Assembly (NCBI RefSeq): GCF_001298265.1 | Contig: NZ_LGSZ01000022.1 | Span: forward strand, 62,001 to 126,000 | Reading direction: 5' to 3' | Origin: Allobosea vaviloviae | Lineage (GTDB): Bacteria; Pseudomonadota; Alphaproteobacteria; Rhizobiales; Beijerinckiaceae | DNA length: 64,000 nt | Shown: piece by piece, positions 35,595-46,130 of the stretch | How the letters are laid out: every line of letters starts with the position of its first letter | How positions within the stretch are numbered: the stretch's first letter is position 1 | Made by a program: the position numbers and the translations under genes | The notes under the pieces: generated by a model | Database searches by the model: none | What the model was told of the DNA's origin: nothing | Seen by the model: the letters and a program-made list of their open reading frames with translations, nothing else

Positions 35595-38500
35595 TCACGA
35601 GTGGGCGGCGGATGCATCCCCATGCGGCGGCGAAGCCGGCGTCTTTGTCTTGCCGAGATCGGCCAGCCAGCGCACCACCACATAGAAGACCGGGGTGAAG
35701 ATCAGGCCGAAGAAGGTCACGCCGACCATGCCGGAGAACACCGCGATGCCCATCGCCTGGCGCATTTCCGCACCCGCTCCCGTCGAGATCGTCAGCGGCA
35801 GCACGCCCAGGATGAAGGCGAGCGAGGTCATCAGGATCGGCCGCAAGCGCGTGCGGGCGGCGGCGATGGCGGCATCGCGCCGGTGCATGCCTTCCTCCTC
35901 GGCCTGCTTGGCGAACTCGACGATCAGGATCGCGTTTTTCGCGGCGAGGCCGACCAGCACGACGAGGCCGATATCGACCAGGATGTTGCGGTCGAGCCCG
36001 GCATAGTTCACCCCGAACATCGCGGCGAGAATACACATCGGTACGATCAGGATGACCGCCAGCGGCAGCATCCAGCTCTCATAGAGCGCCGCCAGAAGCA
36101 GGAACACGAAGACGACGGCCAGCCCGAAGGCGATGATCGCGGTGTTGCCGGCGAGCTTCTCCTGCAGCGCGATCTCGGTCCACTCGAAGCCGAAGCCCGA
36201 GGGAAGACGCTCGGCGGCGATCTTCTCGATCGCGGCGATGCCCTGTCCGGTCGAGAAGCCACGCGCCATCGACAGCTGCACCTCGGCCGCCGGATAGAGG
36301 TTGTAGCGCGGCACGCGATAGGCGCCGGTCGTATCCGAGAAGGAGGCGACCGAGCCGATCGGCACCATCTCGCCATCGGCATTGCGGGTCTTGAGATTGG
36401 CGACGTCGCGCAGGTCGAGGCGGAACGGATTGTCGGCCTGCGCCGTCACGCGGTAGGTCCGCCCGAGCAGGTTGAAGTCGTTGATATAGGCCGAGCCCAT
36501 ATAGACCGAGAGCGTCTCGAAGACGCGCGTGATCGGCACGCCCAGCATCTCGGCCTTGGTGCGGTCGATATCGGCGAAGACCTGCGGGGTCTTGGTCGAG
36601 AACAGGGTGAAGGGCTGCTGGATGCCGGGCACCTGCGCCGCCGAGCCGGCAACCACCCAGGTCGCGCCCTCGAGCGCGGCGAGTCCGCGGCCGGACCGAT
36701 CCTGGACATAGCCCTTGAGACCGCCGCCCGTGCCGATGCCCGGCACCGCCGGAGGCGGGATCACCAGCGCGAAGGCCTCGCTGATGGCGAACATCTGCTG
36801 GCGCAGATCGGCGAGGATGCCGTCCGAGGTCAACTTCTGCTTCGTGCGGTCGACGAAGGGGGCGAGCGTCACGAAGATCACGCCCGTGTTCGGCGCGATG
36901 GTGAAGGTGGCGCCGTCGAGGCCCGCGAAGGCGACCGCATGGACGACGCCGGGGCGCGACAGCACCACATCGGTCGCCTTGCGGATCACCGCGTCGGTGC
37001 GCGTCAGCGACGAGCCCGGCGGCAGCTGGAAGGCGACGATGAAGTAGCCGCGGTCGAGCTGCGGAACCAGTCCGGTCGGCGTCGCCGTGAGTCGCTGCGC
37101 GGTCAGCGCGATCAGCCCGGCATAGGCGATCAGCAGGATCACCGAGAAGCGGATCAGGCGCGACGTGGCCGAGCCATAGCTGCGCGAGAGCCAGTCGAAC
37201 CCCTTGTTGAAGTAATGGAAGAAGCCGCGCACCGGCGCGCCCAGTGTGTGGAAGAAGCCCTTCTTCTGGCCGTCGTCATGGCCGTGCGGCTTGAGCAGCA
37301 ACGCCGCCAGCGCGGGCGAGAGCGTCAGCGAGACGAAGCAGGAGATCGCCGTCGAGGCTGCGATGGTGACGGCGAACTGCTGGTAGAACGTGCCCTGCAG
37401 CCCGCTGATGAAGGCGGTGGGGATGAACACGGCACAGAGCACGAGCGCGATCGCGAGCAAGGCGCCACCGACCTCGTCCATGGTCTTGTGCGCGGCATCC
37501 TTCGCCGACATGCCCTGCGCGAGATAGCGCTCGACGTTTTCGACGACGACGATCGCGTCGTCGACGACGATGCCGATGGCGAGCACCAGCGCCAGCAGCG
37601 AGATCGTGTTGAAGGAGATGCCGACCGCGCTCATCACCAGGAAGGTGCCGACGAGCGAGACGGGGATCGCGATGATCGGAATGATCGCCGCGCGCCAGGT
37701 CTGCAGGAACAGGATCACCACGACGACGACGAGCGCGATCGCCTCGATCAGCGTGTGGACCACGGCGCTGACCGATTCTCCGATGAACTCGGTCGGGTTG
37801 TAGATGATGCGGTGCTCGACCCCGGTGGGGAATTCGCGCGCCATGCCGTCCATGGTCTTGATCAGCGTCTCGGCGGTGGCGAGCGCGTTCGAGCCCGGCC
37901 GCTGGAAGATGCCGATGGCGACCGCGTTCTTGTTATCGAGGTAGGCGTTGGTGGTGTAGTCCTGCGAGCCGAGTTCGACGCGCGCGATGTCGCGGATGCG
38001 GATCGTGCCGCCATTGGCGTCGGAGCGCACGACGATGTTCTCGAACTCGGCGATGTCGGTCAGGCGGCCCAGCGTATTGACCGAGAGCTGGAAAGCGCCG
38101 TCCGACTTCGCAGGCGGCTGGTTGATCGCGCCCGCCGCGACCTGGATGTTCGCGGCGCGCAGCGCGGCGACCACATCGCCGGCCGTCAGGTTGCGCGACG
38201 AGATCTTGGCGGGATCGAGCCAGACGCGCATCGAGAAGTCGCGCGCGCCGAAGACCTGCACATTGCCGACGCCTTCGACGCGGGTCAGCACGTCCTTCAC
38301 ATAGAGGGTCGCGTAGTTCGAGACATATTGGGCGTCGCGCGAGCCGTCCGGCGAGATCATGTTGATGACCATCATCAGATCGGGCGACGCCTTGCGGGTC
38401 TGGAGCCCGAAGCTGCGCACCTCCTGGGGCAGGCGCGGCTCCGCCGCCGAGACGCGGTTTTGCACCAGCACCTGGGCCTGGTCGATGTCGACGCCGGCCT

Positions 38501-38792
38501 TGAACACGACGTTGATCGTCACGCGCCCGTCGCCGGTCGACTGTGACTGGATGTAGAGCATGTCGTCGACGCCGTTGACCTCTTGCTCGATCGGCGTCGC
38601 GACGGTCGCCGCGACGACTTCGGCCGAGGCGCCCGGATAGGTCGCGGTGATCGAGACGGTCGGCGGCGCGATCTCCGGATATTCGGCGATCGGCAGGCCG
38701 CGCTGGGCGATGGCGCCGGCGATCGTCAGCAGGACCGAGAGCACGGTCGCGAAGATCGGACGGTCGATGAAGAAATGAGCGAAGCGGAACAT
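35595..38792 (-). CDS. RND multidrug efflux permease, HAE-1 family (MexF-like)
   Basis: This is a 1065-residue proton-driven transporter with twelve membrane helices and two large periplasmic loops. It starts RFFIDRPIFATVLSVL-like MFRFAHFFIDRPIFA. The proton-relay Asp pair lies in AIGIVVDDAIVVVENVER, and GASAEVV and LDPAKI motifs belong to the porter domain. The sequence and its adaptor resemble MexEF/BpeEF-type pumps rather than AcrB. It follows the adaptor by 72 bases. No outer-membrane factor or TetR/LysR regulator is linked, so another locus supplies TolC/OprN function. Confidence 0.93.
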   Translation of the reverse strand: MFRFAHFFIDRPIFATVLSVLLTIAGAIAQRGLPIAEYPEIAPPTVSITATYPGASAEVVAATVATPIEQEVNGVDDMLYIQSQSTGDGRVTINVVFKAGVDIDQAQVLVQNRVSAAEPRLPQEVRSFGLQTRKASPDLMMVINMISPDGSRDAQYVSNYATLYVKDVLTRVEGVGNVQVFGARDFSMRVWLDPAKISSRNLTAGDVVAALRAANIQVAAGAINQPPAKSDGAFQLSVNTLGRLTDIAEFENIVVRSDANGGTIRIRDIARVELGSQDYTTNAYLDNKNAVAIGIFQRPGSNALATAETLIKTMDGMAREFPTGVEHRIIYNPTEFIGESVSAVVHTLIEAIALVVVVVILFLQTWRAAIIPIIAIPVSLVGTFLVMSAVGISFNTISLLALVLAIGIVVDDAIVVVENVERYLAQGMSAKDAAHKTMDEVGGALLAIALVLCAVFIPTAFISGLQGTFYQQFAVTIAASTAISCFVSLTLSPALAALLLKPHGHDDGQKKGFFHTLGAPVRGFFHYFNKGFDWLSRSYGSATSRLIRFSVILLIAYAGLIALTAQRLTATPTGLVPQLDRGYFIVAFQLPPGSSLTRTDAVIRKATDVVLSRPGVVHAVAFAGLDGATFTIAPNTGVIFVTLAPFVDRTKQKLTSDGILADLRQQMFAISEAFALVIPPPAVPGIGTGGGLKGYVQDRSGRGLAALEGATWVVAGSAAQVPGIQQPFTLFSTKTPQVFADIDRTKAEMLGVPITRVFETLSVYMGSAYINDFNLLGRTYRVTAQADNPFRLDLRDVANLKTRNADGEMVPIGSVASFSDTTGAYRVPRYNLYPAAEVQLSMARGFSTGQGIAAIEKIAAERLPSGFGFEWTEIALQEKLAGNTAIIAFGLAVVFVFLLLAALYESWMLPLAVILIVPMCILAAMFGVNYAGLDRNILVDIGLVVLVGLAAKNAILIVEFAKQAEEEGMHRRDAAIAAARTRLRPILMTSLAFILGVLPLTISTGAGAEMRQAMGIAVFSGMVGVTFFGLIFTPVFYVVVRWLADLGKTKTPASPPHGDASAAHS

Positions 38793-38864
38793 GAAATGGT
38801 GTCCTGGCCTGACGTCAGGGAGGACGGCCGTGGGCCGTCCGAAACGCGATCTCGAAGGCGGCCG

Positions 38865-40037
38865 TCAGTTCGTTGCGGGCGGCTTGATCTGGCCCGGCTG
38901 CGGCGTGACCGTCGCGCCGGGGCGAACCATCGGATTGGCGAAGCCGCCGATCACGACCTTGTCCTGGGGCGTCAGGCCGCTGCGGATGACGCGCAGACCC
39001 CCCGTGATCTGCCCCAGGACGACCGGCTTCGGCACGATCTTGTTTTCGGGCCCGACGGTGAGGACGATCTTGCTCGCCTGGTCCGAGACGACGACGCTGT
39101 CGGGCACCAGCAGCGCATCGGCCTCGCCGGCATAGACGCGCAGCCGGCCGAAAGTGCCCGGCGTCAGGAACTGGTCGGCATTGGCGAAGACGACGCGGCC
39201 GCGAATGGTGCCCGAGCGGGCATTCAGCGCGTTGTCGACGAAGTCGATCTTGCCGCGGCGCTTCCACTCCGCCTCGTCGGCGAGGCGGACCTCGGCCGGC
39301 GTGCCGTCCTGGCGTGAGGCGCTGGAGCGCAGATTGGTGGCCTGGCGCTGATAGCGCAGGTAATCGGCCTCGGAGGCGTCGAAGGTGAAGTAGATCGGGT
39401 CGACCGCGACGATCGTCGTCAGCAGCGTTGCGCCCGACTGGCCGCCGGCGATGAGATTGCCCGGATCGACGCGGCGGTTGGAGAGACGGCCTGCCAGCGG
39501 CGCCCGCACCTCGGTCCATTCGAGATTGAGCTCGGCTGTCTTCAGATTGGCCTCGGCGCCCTGCTGGCTGCCGATCGCGCTGTTCAGATTGGCCCGGCGC
39601 TGATCGACGTCGCGCGCCGTGATGGTGCGGTTCTGCGTCAGGCCCTCGGCGCGCTCGACCTCGTTCTGGGCGAGCTCGACCTGCGCCTTGGCGCGTGCGA
39701 CCTCGGCCCGGGCGGCATCGACCGAGAGCCGGTAGGGGCGGGGATCGATGGTGAAGAGCAGATCGCCCTTCTTGACGAGATCGCCATCCTTGAAGTGCAG
39801 CGAGTCGAGGAAGCCGGAGACGCGCGCGCGGACATCGACCTGTTCGCTCGCCTCGAAACGGCCGGTGAACTCGTCCCAATTGGTCACGCGCTGGGCCAGC
39901 GGCGCTGAAATCTGGACAGGCGGCGCCGGCGGGGCGCCCTGGGCGCGCGCGTCGCGGGGCGAAAGCATGGCGGCGGAGGTCGTCAGCGTCGCGGCCGACA
40001 AGGCGACAAGCATCAGACCCGAGCGACGGTTTGACAT
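38865..40037 (-). CDS. RND efflux periplasmic adaptor subunit (MexE-like)
   Basis: This is a 390-residue membrane fusion protein. An N-terminal signal (LMLVALSAATLTTSAAM) is followed by a lipoyl/barrel-sandwich segment DEFTGRFEASEQVDVRAR, the coiled-coil hairpin (about 100-165, KAQVELAQNEVERAEGL), WTEVRAPLAGRLSNRRVDPG, and the beta-barrel and proximal domains. No lipobox Cys is present, so it may be anchored by an uncleaved signal or free in the periplasm. It is the first gene of the pump operon and divergent from gatB. Confidence 0.92.
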   Translation of the reverse strand: MSNRRSGLMLVALSAATLTTSAAMLSPRDARAQGAPPAPPVQISAPLAQRVTNWDEFTGRFEASEQVDVRARVSGFLDSLHFKDGDLVKKGDLLFTIDPRPYRLSVDAARAEVARAKAQVELAQNEVERAEGLTQNRTITARDVDQRRANLNSAIGSQQGAEANLKTAELNLEWTEVRAPLAGRLSNRRVDPGNLIAGGQSGATLLTTIVAVDPIYFTFDASEADYLRYQRQATNLRSSASRQDGTPAEVRLADEAEWKRRGKIDFVDNALNARSGTIRGRVVFANADQFLTPGTFGRLRVYAGEADALLVPDSVVVSDQASKIVLTVGPENKIVPKPVVLGQITGGLRVIRSGLTPQDKVVIGGFANPMVRPGATVTPQPGQIKPPATN

Positions 40038-40263
40038 GTTAAAACTCCGGATGGCTGGGCCGGCGCAACCCTGACGGGTTTCCGGCCTGTGCCGCTACAA
40101 GAGGTGACGACTGACGATTGTCAAGTTCCATCACCCGTCACGGGAGTGGAATGGGCCATAATATGACACAATCCCGCCAAGAGGTGTCGGGAGCGCAACA
40201 GAAGCTTGCCGCACGCCCGCCGAAATCGTAACCGGGAGGCGACCCCTTCGAGCCGGAAGACCG

Positions 40264-41748
40264 ATGATGAACGCGCATGTCCGCCCCGCCGACCCCAAGA
40301 AGCTGATCAAGGGCGCGACCGGCGATTGGGAGGTTGTGGTGGGCATGGAGATCCATGCACAGGTCACTTCCAACGCCAAGCTGTTTTCCGGCGCCTCGAC
40401 CAGCTTCGGCGCCGAGCCCAACGCGCATGTCAGCCTCGTCGACGCCGCCATGCCCGGCATGCTGCCCGTCATCAATGCCGAATGCGTGCGCCAGGCCGTC
40501 CGCACCGGTCTCGGGCTGAATGCGCAGGTCAACAAGCGCTCGGTCTTCGACCGCAAGAACTACTTTTACCCCGATCTGCCGCAGGGTTACCAGATCAGCC
40601 AGTTCAAGAGCCCGATCATCGGCGAGGGCGAGATCGTCGTCGATCTCTCGCCGACCGAGCAGATCACCATCGGCATCGAGCGGCTGCATCTCGAGCAGGA
40701 TGCCGGCAAGTCGATCCATGACCAGCATCCGACGATGAGTTTCGTCGATCTCAACCGCTCGGGCGTGGCGCTGATGGAGATCGTCTCCAGGCCGGATCTG
40801 CGCTCGGCCGACGAGGCGCGCGCCTATGTCACCAAGCTGCGCACCATCCTGCGCTATCTCGGCACCTGCGACGGCGACATGGAGAAGGGCAATCTGCGCG
40901 CCGACGTCAACGTCTCCGTCCGCAAGCCCGGTGACGAACTCGGCACGCGCTGCGAGATCAAGAACGTCAATTCGATCCGCTTCATCGGCCAGGCCGTCGA
41001 TGTCGAGGCTCGCCGCCAGATCGGCATCATCGAGGATGGCGGCACCATCGACCAGGAGACGCGCCTCTACGATCCGGTCAAGGGCGAGACGCGTTCGATG
41101 CGCTCCAAGGAAGAGGCGCATGACTATCGCTACTTCCCCGACCCTGATCTGCTGCCGCTCGAATTCGACGATGCCTTCGTCGCCGAGCTGAAGGCGCATC
41201 TGCCGGAGCTGCCGGACGCCAAGAAGGCCCGCTTCATCGCGGACTATGGCCTCTCGCCCTATGACGCCTCGGTGCTCGTCGCCGAGCGCGAGCAGGCGGA
41301 CTATTTCGAGGCGGTTGCAAAGGGGCGCGACGGCAAGGCCGCCGCCAACTGGGTCATCAACGAGCTGTTCGGCCGCCTCAACAAGGAAGGCCAGGACGTC
41401 TCGACCTCGCCGGTTTCTGCCGCCCAGCTCGGCGGGCTCGTTGATCTGATCGGCGAAGGCGTGATCTCCGGCCGCATCGCCAAGGACCTCTTCGAGATCC
41501 TCTGGTCGGAAGGCGGCGATCCCCGCGTGATCGTCGAGACCCGCGGCATGAAGCAGGTCACCGACACCGGCGCCATCGAGAAGGCGGTCGACGAGCTGAT
41601 CGCCGCCAATCCCGACAAAGTCGAGCAGGTCAAGGCCAAGCCCACCATGCTCGGCTGGTTCGTCGGCCAGGCGATGAAGGCGTCGGGCGGCAAGGCCAAC
41701 CCGCAGGCGCTGAACGAAATCCTGAAAGCAAAGTTGGGTATCGAGTGA
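40264..41748 (+). CDS. gatB: Glutamyl-tRNA(Gln)/aspartyl-tRNA(Asn) amidotransferase subunit B
   Basis: GatB activates the misacylated glutamate with ATP and receives ammonia from GatA. The 494-residue protein shows [38 protein letters not shown] and DFNRSG-like [10 protein letters not shown], with the C-terminal YqeY-like tail ([24 protein letters not shown]). Two adjacent ATGs make the start uncertain by one codon. It lies apart from gatCA. Confidence 0.97.
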   Translation: MMNAHVRPADPKKLIKGATGDWEVVVGMEIHAQVTSNAKLFSGASTSFGAEPNAHVSLVDAAMPGMLPVINAECVRQAVRTGLGLNAQVNKRSVFDRKNYFYPDLPQGYQISQFKSPIIGEGEIVVDLSPTEQITIGIERLHLEQDAGKSIHDQHPTMSFVDLNRSGVALMEIVSRPDLRSADEARAYVTKLRTILRYLGTCDGDMEKGNLRADVNVSVRKPGDELGTRCEIKNVNSIRFIGQAVDVEARRQIGIIEDGGTIDQETRLYDPVKGETRSMRSKEEAHDYRYFPDPDLLPLEFDDAFVAELKAHLPELPDAKKARFIADYGLSPYDASVLVAEREQADYFEAVAKGRDGKAAANWVINELFGRLNKEGQDVSTSPVSAAQLGGLVDLIGEGVISGRIAKDLFEILWSEGGDPRVIVETRGMKQVTDTGAIEKAVDELIAANPDKVEQVKAKPTMLGWFVGQAMKASGGKANPQALNEILKAKLGIE

Positions 41749-41755
41749 TCCCCCT

Positions 41756-41853
41756 CGTCATCCCGGACGCAGCGAAGCGGAGATCCGGGATCCATGCCTG
41801 AACCGTCCTCGGAAGCGCTCCGGCATGGATCCCGGGTCAAGCCCGGGATGACG
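41756..41853. repeat. Imperfect palindromic repeat, CGTCATCCCGG family
   Basis: A near copy of the element at 28965: CGTCATCCCGGACG, AGATCCGGGATCCATGCC, then GGCATGGATCCCGGGT and CCCGGGATGACG. It lies eight bases after the gatB stop and could also act as a transcript end. Confidence 0.88.
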
Positions 41854-41885
41854 GCGTTGTTTCCTGCGCGAACTGGACGATCGGA

Positions 41886-42392
41886 ATGACGCCCGACGGT
41901 CTCATCGTCCGCGATGCCGAGGCCGCCGATCTGCCGGCGGTGCGGGCGCTTCTGGTCGAGACCTGGCATGCGACCTATGACGGCATCTATGGCTGGCAGC
42001 GCGTCGCCGAGATCACCAATGCCTGGCACTCGCTGGAAAACCTCTCGTCCCAGCTCGGCCGCGAGAACGGCGCCTTCCTCGTCGCCCTGGTCGGGGACGA
42101 GATCATCGCGACCGCATCCGCCCGCATCGAGCGCGATCATGCCGCGCTGCTGACGAGGCTCTATGTCATTCCGACCTATCAGGGCGTCGGCGTCGGCCGC
42201 ACACTGCTGCAGGTGACGCTGGCCTGCTTTCCGCAGGCGCCGGTGGCGCGCCTCGAGGTCGAGAGCCAGAACGAGCCGGCGATCGCCTTCTACGAGCGGA
42301 TGGGCTTCTTCCTGCAGCGCCAGGCCCGCTTCGACGGCCGCGACGACACACCCAACACCCTGCTGATGGCCAAGCGGCTCTTTGCCGAGTGA
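41886..42392 (+). CDS. GNAT-family N-acetyltransferase
   Basis: A 168-residue GNAT fold: VRDAEAADLPAVRALL at the N-terminus, LTRLYVIPTYQGVGVGRTLLQ (motif A, acetyl-CoA pyrophosphate loop Q-G-V-G-V-G) and NEPAIAFYERMGF (motif B). The acceptor is unknown. It begins 32 bases after a palindromic repeat. Confidence 0.9.
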   Translation: MTPDGLIVRDAEAADLPAVRALLVETWHATYDGIYGWQRVAEITNAWHSLENLSSQLGRENGAFLVALVGDEIIATASARIERDHAALLTRLYVIPTYQGVGVGRTLLQVTLACFPQAPVARLEVESQNEPAIAFYERMGFFLQRQARFDGRDDTPNTLLMAKRLFAE

Positions 42393-42431
42393 GTGTGCGT
42401 CGCCGTAAGAGCTGATCGAGTGACACCGCTT

Positions 42432-42563
42432 TCTCCCTCCCCCCGCTTGCGGTGGGGAGGGCCGGGGTGGGGGGCAGTGCCGCTCGGTGAAACGGCGCAA
42501 GGCAATAGCTTTGGCTTTCCGGCCCCCCACCCTAACCCTCCCCACCGCAAGCGGGGGGAGGGA
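42432..42563. repeat. Imperfect palindromic repeat, TCCCTCCCCCCGCTTGCGG family
   Basis: Arms TCCCTCCCCCCGCTTGCGG and CCGCAAGCGGGGGGAGGGA are perfect complements, with inner GGGGAGGGCCGGGGTGGGG / CCCCACCCTAACCCTCCCC largely complementary. It lies between the two acetyltransferase genes. Confidence 0.88.
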
Positions 42564-42602
42564 ATGAGCTTCCCTTCAAGCGATTGTACTGTGAGACGTC
42601 TG

Positions 42603-43091
42603 ATGGACACAGCGAAGCCCGAGCCGACAGATGTCACCATCCGCCAAGCGCGCCGCGAGGATGTCGCCGGCATCGCTGCCCTCATCATGCAGGGCGCCGC
42701 GAAGCAGACGATGACGGACGCGGAGATCGCGGCGGAGGCCGCAGATCCCGCCTATGAGGAGGCCTTCGCCGCCGTCCTGGTGAGCCCCGACAACACGCTC
42801 TTCGTGGCGGAGCAGGCCGGCACGGTCGTCGGCACCTTCCAGATCACGCTGATCCCCGGCCTCGTCGCCCGTGGACGCAAACGCGCCAAGATCGAGAGCG
42901 TCCATGTCGCGCCCGAGCGGCGAGGGCAGGGCATCGGCGCCGTGATGATGCGCCATGCGGTCGATTTCGCCCGGCAGCACGGCGTCGGACTGGTCGAGCT
43001 GACCTCGAACAAGGACCGCGTCGACGCGCACCGCTTCTATCGCAATTTTGGCTTCGCGCAGAGCCATGAGGGCTTCAAGATGGAGCTGTGA
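42603..43091 (+). CDS. GNAT-family N-acetyltransferase
   Basis: A 162-residue GNAT protein. TIRQARREDVAGIAALI starts the fold; IESVHVAPERRGQGIGAVMM is motif A (R-R-G-Q-G-I-G) and RVDAHRFYRNFGF motif B. Substrate unknown. It is only distantly similar to the acetyltransferase upstream, so not a recent duplicate. The ATG lies 40 bases after the repeat. Confidence 0.9.
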   Translation: MDTAKPEPTDVTIRQARREDVAGIAALIMQGAAKQTMTDAEIAAEAADPAYEEAFAAVLVSPDNTLFVAEQAGTVVGTFQITLIPGLVARGRKRAKIESVHVAPERRGQGIGAVMMRHAVDFARQHGVGLVELTSNKDRVDAHRFYRNFGFAQSHEGFKMEL

Positions 43092-43268
43092 TCAGCCGCC
43101 ATTGGGTGTCGGTGCGAGCAGTCCGGCGAGAGCTCCCACGGCGGCCGAACCCAGCGCGGTCAACACATCCGGCATGTTTCCAACGCCATGCCAGGTCAGT
43201 GCGATCGTGCCCAGCGCGACCATCAGCACCGTCGAGCCCAGGAACCCCACCACCATCCGATAGACCAT
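43092..43268 (-). CDS. Small membrane protein, possible
   Basis: A 58-residue protein with two hydrophobic segments: VVGFLGSTVLMVALGTIALTW (shortened here at both ends in the real helix) and VLTALGSAAVGALAGLLAPTP. The C-terminal 'GSAAVGALAGLLAPTP' motif is common in small membrane proteins beside phage-like or stress loci. Its start overlaps the end of the upstream small gene by 46 bases, suggesting translational coupling. No function can be assigned. Confidence 0.5.
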   Translation of the reverse strand: MVYRMVVGFLGSTVLMVALGTIALTWHGVGNMPDVLTALGSAAVGALAGLLAPTPNGG

Positions 43269-43411
43269 GACATCGCCATCTCGTGGCAACTGGCGCTTTG
43301 CCTCGACCCCGCGCGCTTCAAGGTCGCCTCCGGCGCCGCCTGCAACGCCGCCCTCGTATCGTCGTCGGCGAGGATGTTGGACACCATCAAATCCGCAGAA
43401 CGCTCCGCCAT
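43223..43411 (-). CDS. Small hypothetical protein overlapping the membrane peptide
   Basis: A 62-residue protein beginning MAERSADLMVSNILADDDT, acidic in the first half, with ATLKRAGSRQSASCHEM later. GGGGGG precedes the chosen ATG; another ATG is seven codons upstream. Together with the overlapping membrane peptide it makes a compact two-gene unit. Not recognised. Confidence 0.4.
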   Translation of the reverse strand: MAERSADLMVSNILADDDTRAALQAAPEATLKRAGSRQSASCHEMAMSWSIGWWWGSWARRC

Positions 43412-43581
43412 CACATACCCCCCGTCGTCCATAAAATCTTAAATTGCAGAAGTTAGTAAATACAACCAAGGATTGCATCGAAGTCAAGCGGGCGGCCGAC
43501 GGCGGCGAGGAGGGCGGGGCGTGCCTTCCGTTATCGTCGGAGGCGACATAGGCTGGCGCTGTTCGCCGCAGGAAGACGTCC

Positions 43582-44289
<708 letters not shown>

Positions 44290-44315
44290 AGCGACGCGGT
44301 AACGATCACTCGCAC

Positions 44316-44418
44316 CGTCATGCTCGGGCTTGACCCGAGCATCTCGGGACCAGACGTCGCCGGTGCCTCATCCGGAATGAGATTCTCGGGTCTGCGCTGC
44401 GCTCCGCCCGAGAATGAC
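44316..44418. repeat. Imperfect palindromic repeat, CGTCATGCTCGGG family
   Basis: CGTCATGCTCGGGCTTGACCCGAGCATCTCGGG forms an internal hairpin, and its outer CGTCAT pairs with ATGACG at 44413-44418. It is related to the CGTCAT elements but with a GCTCGGG core, shared with 63887. Confidence 0.8.
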
Positions 44419-44428
44419 GCCCTTCACT

Positions 44429-44824
44429 TCAGTTCGCCCGCGTCCACTTCACCGAGCGGCAGATCAGCCCGCCCAGCACGCAGCCGGACGTCGTCAGCGC
44501 GTCGCCCGCCAGCGTCATCGTGCCGGAATAGGTCTTGCCGTCTTCCGGGTTGAAGGCGCTGCCGCTCCATTTGCCGTCTCCGGACGGCTTCATGTCGTAG
44601 AAGATGCGCTGGCCGACCTTGGCCGGCCCGGTGGTGTCCTTCAGCCAGGCCAGGGTGCCGCACATCGCCTCGCCGCATTTGGCGAAGCGCACGCGCGAGG
44701 CGCCGGTGTCGCGCAGCCAGGTTCCTGTGACGTCCTGCGCGAGTGCGTTGCCACCCGCTGAAAGCCCGATGAAGAGGCCGATTCCGGCCATGGACGCGCG
44801 ACAGGCGCCCGATCCGCTCAGCAT
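44429..44824 (-). CDS. DUF2147 secreted protein
   Basis: A 131-residue protein with a signal peptide (cleavage near GNALAQD, about residue 31). The mature DUF2147 domain is seen in GTWLRDTGASRVRFAKCGEAMCGTLAWL with its Cys pair, KPSGDGKWSGSAFNPEDGKTYSGTM, and the final CVLGGLICRSVKWTR. DUF2147 proteins are periplasmic beta-barrels of unknown function that often bind small ligands. Confidence 0.9.
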   Translation of the reverse strand: MLSGSGACRASMAGIGLFIGLSAGGNALAQDVTGTWLRDTGASRVRFAKCGEAMCGTLAWLKDTTGPAKVGQRIFYDMKPSGDGKWSGSAFNPEDGKTYSGTMTLAGDALTTSGCVLGGLICRSVKWTRAN

Positions 44825-45244
44825 GATATCCTCCCTGTCAGACCACGCTATGCTGCATGGTTCAGATATGAACTATATCCCAGAAGCTAACGGCTTCCAA
44901 GCTGCCGCAGCGGCAGCCAAAAGGTGCGCCTCCGCGAGAGAGAGTGAATCCTCCGTCAACGCGCTTCCCCGAATTCTCCCTAAGAGCCGTTGAAAAGGTT
45001 GGGCTTTTCGGGATTCAAGCATGAATCAGGCGTTGATTTAACCGCTCGCTCATCTCTCGTTGAGCTTCGATTCATCGCGAATTTTAGCGCTGCCTTTAAG
45101 GCTGAAGGCCAAATCTCATCCTCACGAAGCCGGGGCCTTGGACGGGTGGCCGGCGACGGGAGCAAGGTCGTCGAGGGTCATTTGATCTGAAGCGTGAACC
45201 GAACTCCCGGATGCAACGACAAAGATAAAACGAGGGTGGTTGTC
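44825..45244. other. 420-base intergenic region, content unclear
   Basis: This is the longest gap in the window and more AT-rich than average. It separates DUF2147 from the Sel1-like gene. I find no convincing ORF with a ribosome binding site, no long hairpin and no tRNA. It should hold two promoters; a small RNA cannot be excluded. Confidence 0.4.
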
Positions 45245-45514
45245 ATGGCACGCATGGAAATGAACGCGATCCCCGCCGCGCTGGTGGTCCCCAGCGAGGC
45301 ATCCGCCGAGGCCTATTACGAGCTCGGCCTGATGTATGCCGCTGGCCGCGGCATCCCGGTCGATCTGGTCACGGCGCAGAAATGGTTCAACGTCGCCCAG
45401 GCCCGCGGCTGCGGCCGGGCCGCCGCACACCGCCAGGAACTGGCGCTGGAGATGACCCGCGATCAGGTCGCACAGGCGCTGCGCGAGGCCAGGACCTTCC
45501 TCACCCGCCACTGA
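45245..45514 (+). CDS. Short Sel1-like repeat protein
   Basis: An 89-residue protein containing one complete Sel1-like repeat: [29 protein letters not shown] is the core (helix-turn-helix with GLMYAxGxG and D-x-x-x-A-x-K-W), followed by a helical tail. Isolated single-repeat proteins are presumably interaction adaptors. GAGGGTGG lies eight bases before the ATG. It precedes ndk but they are 106 bases apart. Confidence 0.8.
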   Translation: MARMEMNAIPAALVVPSEASAEAYYELGLMYAAGRGIPVDLVTAQKWFNVAQARGCGRAAAHRQELALEMTRDQVAQALREARTFLTRH

Positions 45515-45620
45515 AACGCCCTGCCGGAGCGCAAAGCTCCCATCGACGAGCCTTGTGGGGCGGGGAGGGCGCAGCTATAAGCGCGCCGCATTCCCCCAAG
45601 ATTTCCCCGAGGATTCATCG

Positions 45621-46043
45621 ATGGCTGTTCAGCGTACCTTTTCCATTCTCAAGCCCGATGCGACGCGGCGCAATCTCACCGGCGCGGTCAACGCGGTCAT
45701 CGAGAAGGCTGGCCTGCGCATCGTCGCCCAGAAGCGCATCCACCTGACCAAGGCTCAGGCCGAGACCTTCTATGCGGTCCACTCCGCGCGCCCCTTCTTC
45801 GGCGAGCTCGTCGAATTCATGACCTCCGGCCCCGTGGTCGTGCAGGTGCTCGAGGGCGAGGACGCGATCGCCAAGTACCGCGACGTGATGGGCGCCACCA
45901 ACCCGGCCAACGCGGCCGAGGGCACCATCCGCAAGCTCTTCGCTGAATCGGTCGGCGAGAACACCGCCCACGGTTCGGACGCGCCCGAGGCCGCCGCCGT
46001 CGAGATCGCGCAGTTCTTCTCCGGCAACGAGATCGTCGGCTGA
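45621..46043 (+). CDS. ndk: Nucleoside diphosphate kinase
   Basis: Ndk transfers the gamma-phosphate from ATP to NDPs through a phosphohistidine. The 140-residue protein shows [17 protein letters not shown], the phosphorylated His117 in [13 protein letters not shown], and ALQKRIHLT-like QKRIHLT. Length is standard. A strong terminator follows. Confidence 0.98.
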   Translation: MAVQRTFSILKPDATRRNLTGAVNAVIEKAGLRIVAQKRIHLTKAQAETFYAVHSARPFFGELVEFMTSGPVVVQVLEGEDAIAKYRDVMGATNPANAAEGTIRKLFAESVGENTAHGSDAPEAAAVEIAQFFSGNEIVG

Positions 46044-46068
46044 TCGACGGCTCTTGTTTAGTTGAATG

Positions 46069-46104
46069 AAAAGGGGGCGGGTCGTGATCGACCTGCCCCC
46101 TTTT
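46069..46104 (+). terminator. Rho-independent terminator of ndk
   Basis: AAAAGGGGGCGGGTCG / CGACCTGCCCCCTTTT with a TGAT loop, one G-T wobble in a 16-bp stem; begins 26 bases after the ndk stop and ends in a T-run. Confidence 0.88.
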
Positions 46105-46130
46105 CTATGTCGGTTCATTGCCACTGCGCT

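Noticed and set aside
34983-38546. A 1187-codon open frame on the plus strand opposite the RND permease
   Set aside because: It is rich in Arg/Asp/Gln/His/Gly with no motif and mirrors a real gene; GC-rich antisense frames often stay open.
44990-45190. A 66-codon frame in the long intergenic gap
   Set aside because: No ribosome binding site, no hydrophobic or domain pattern.
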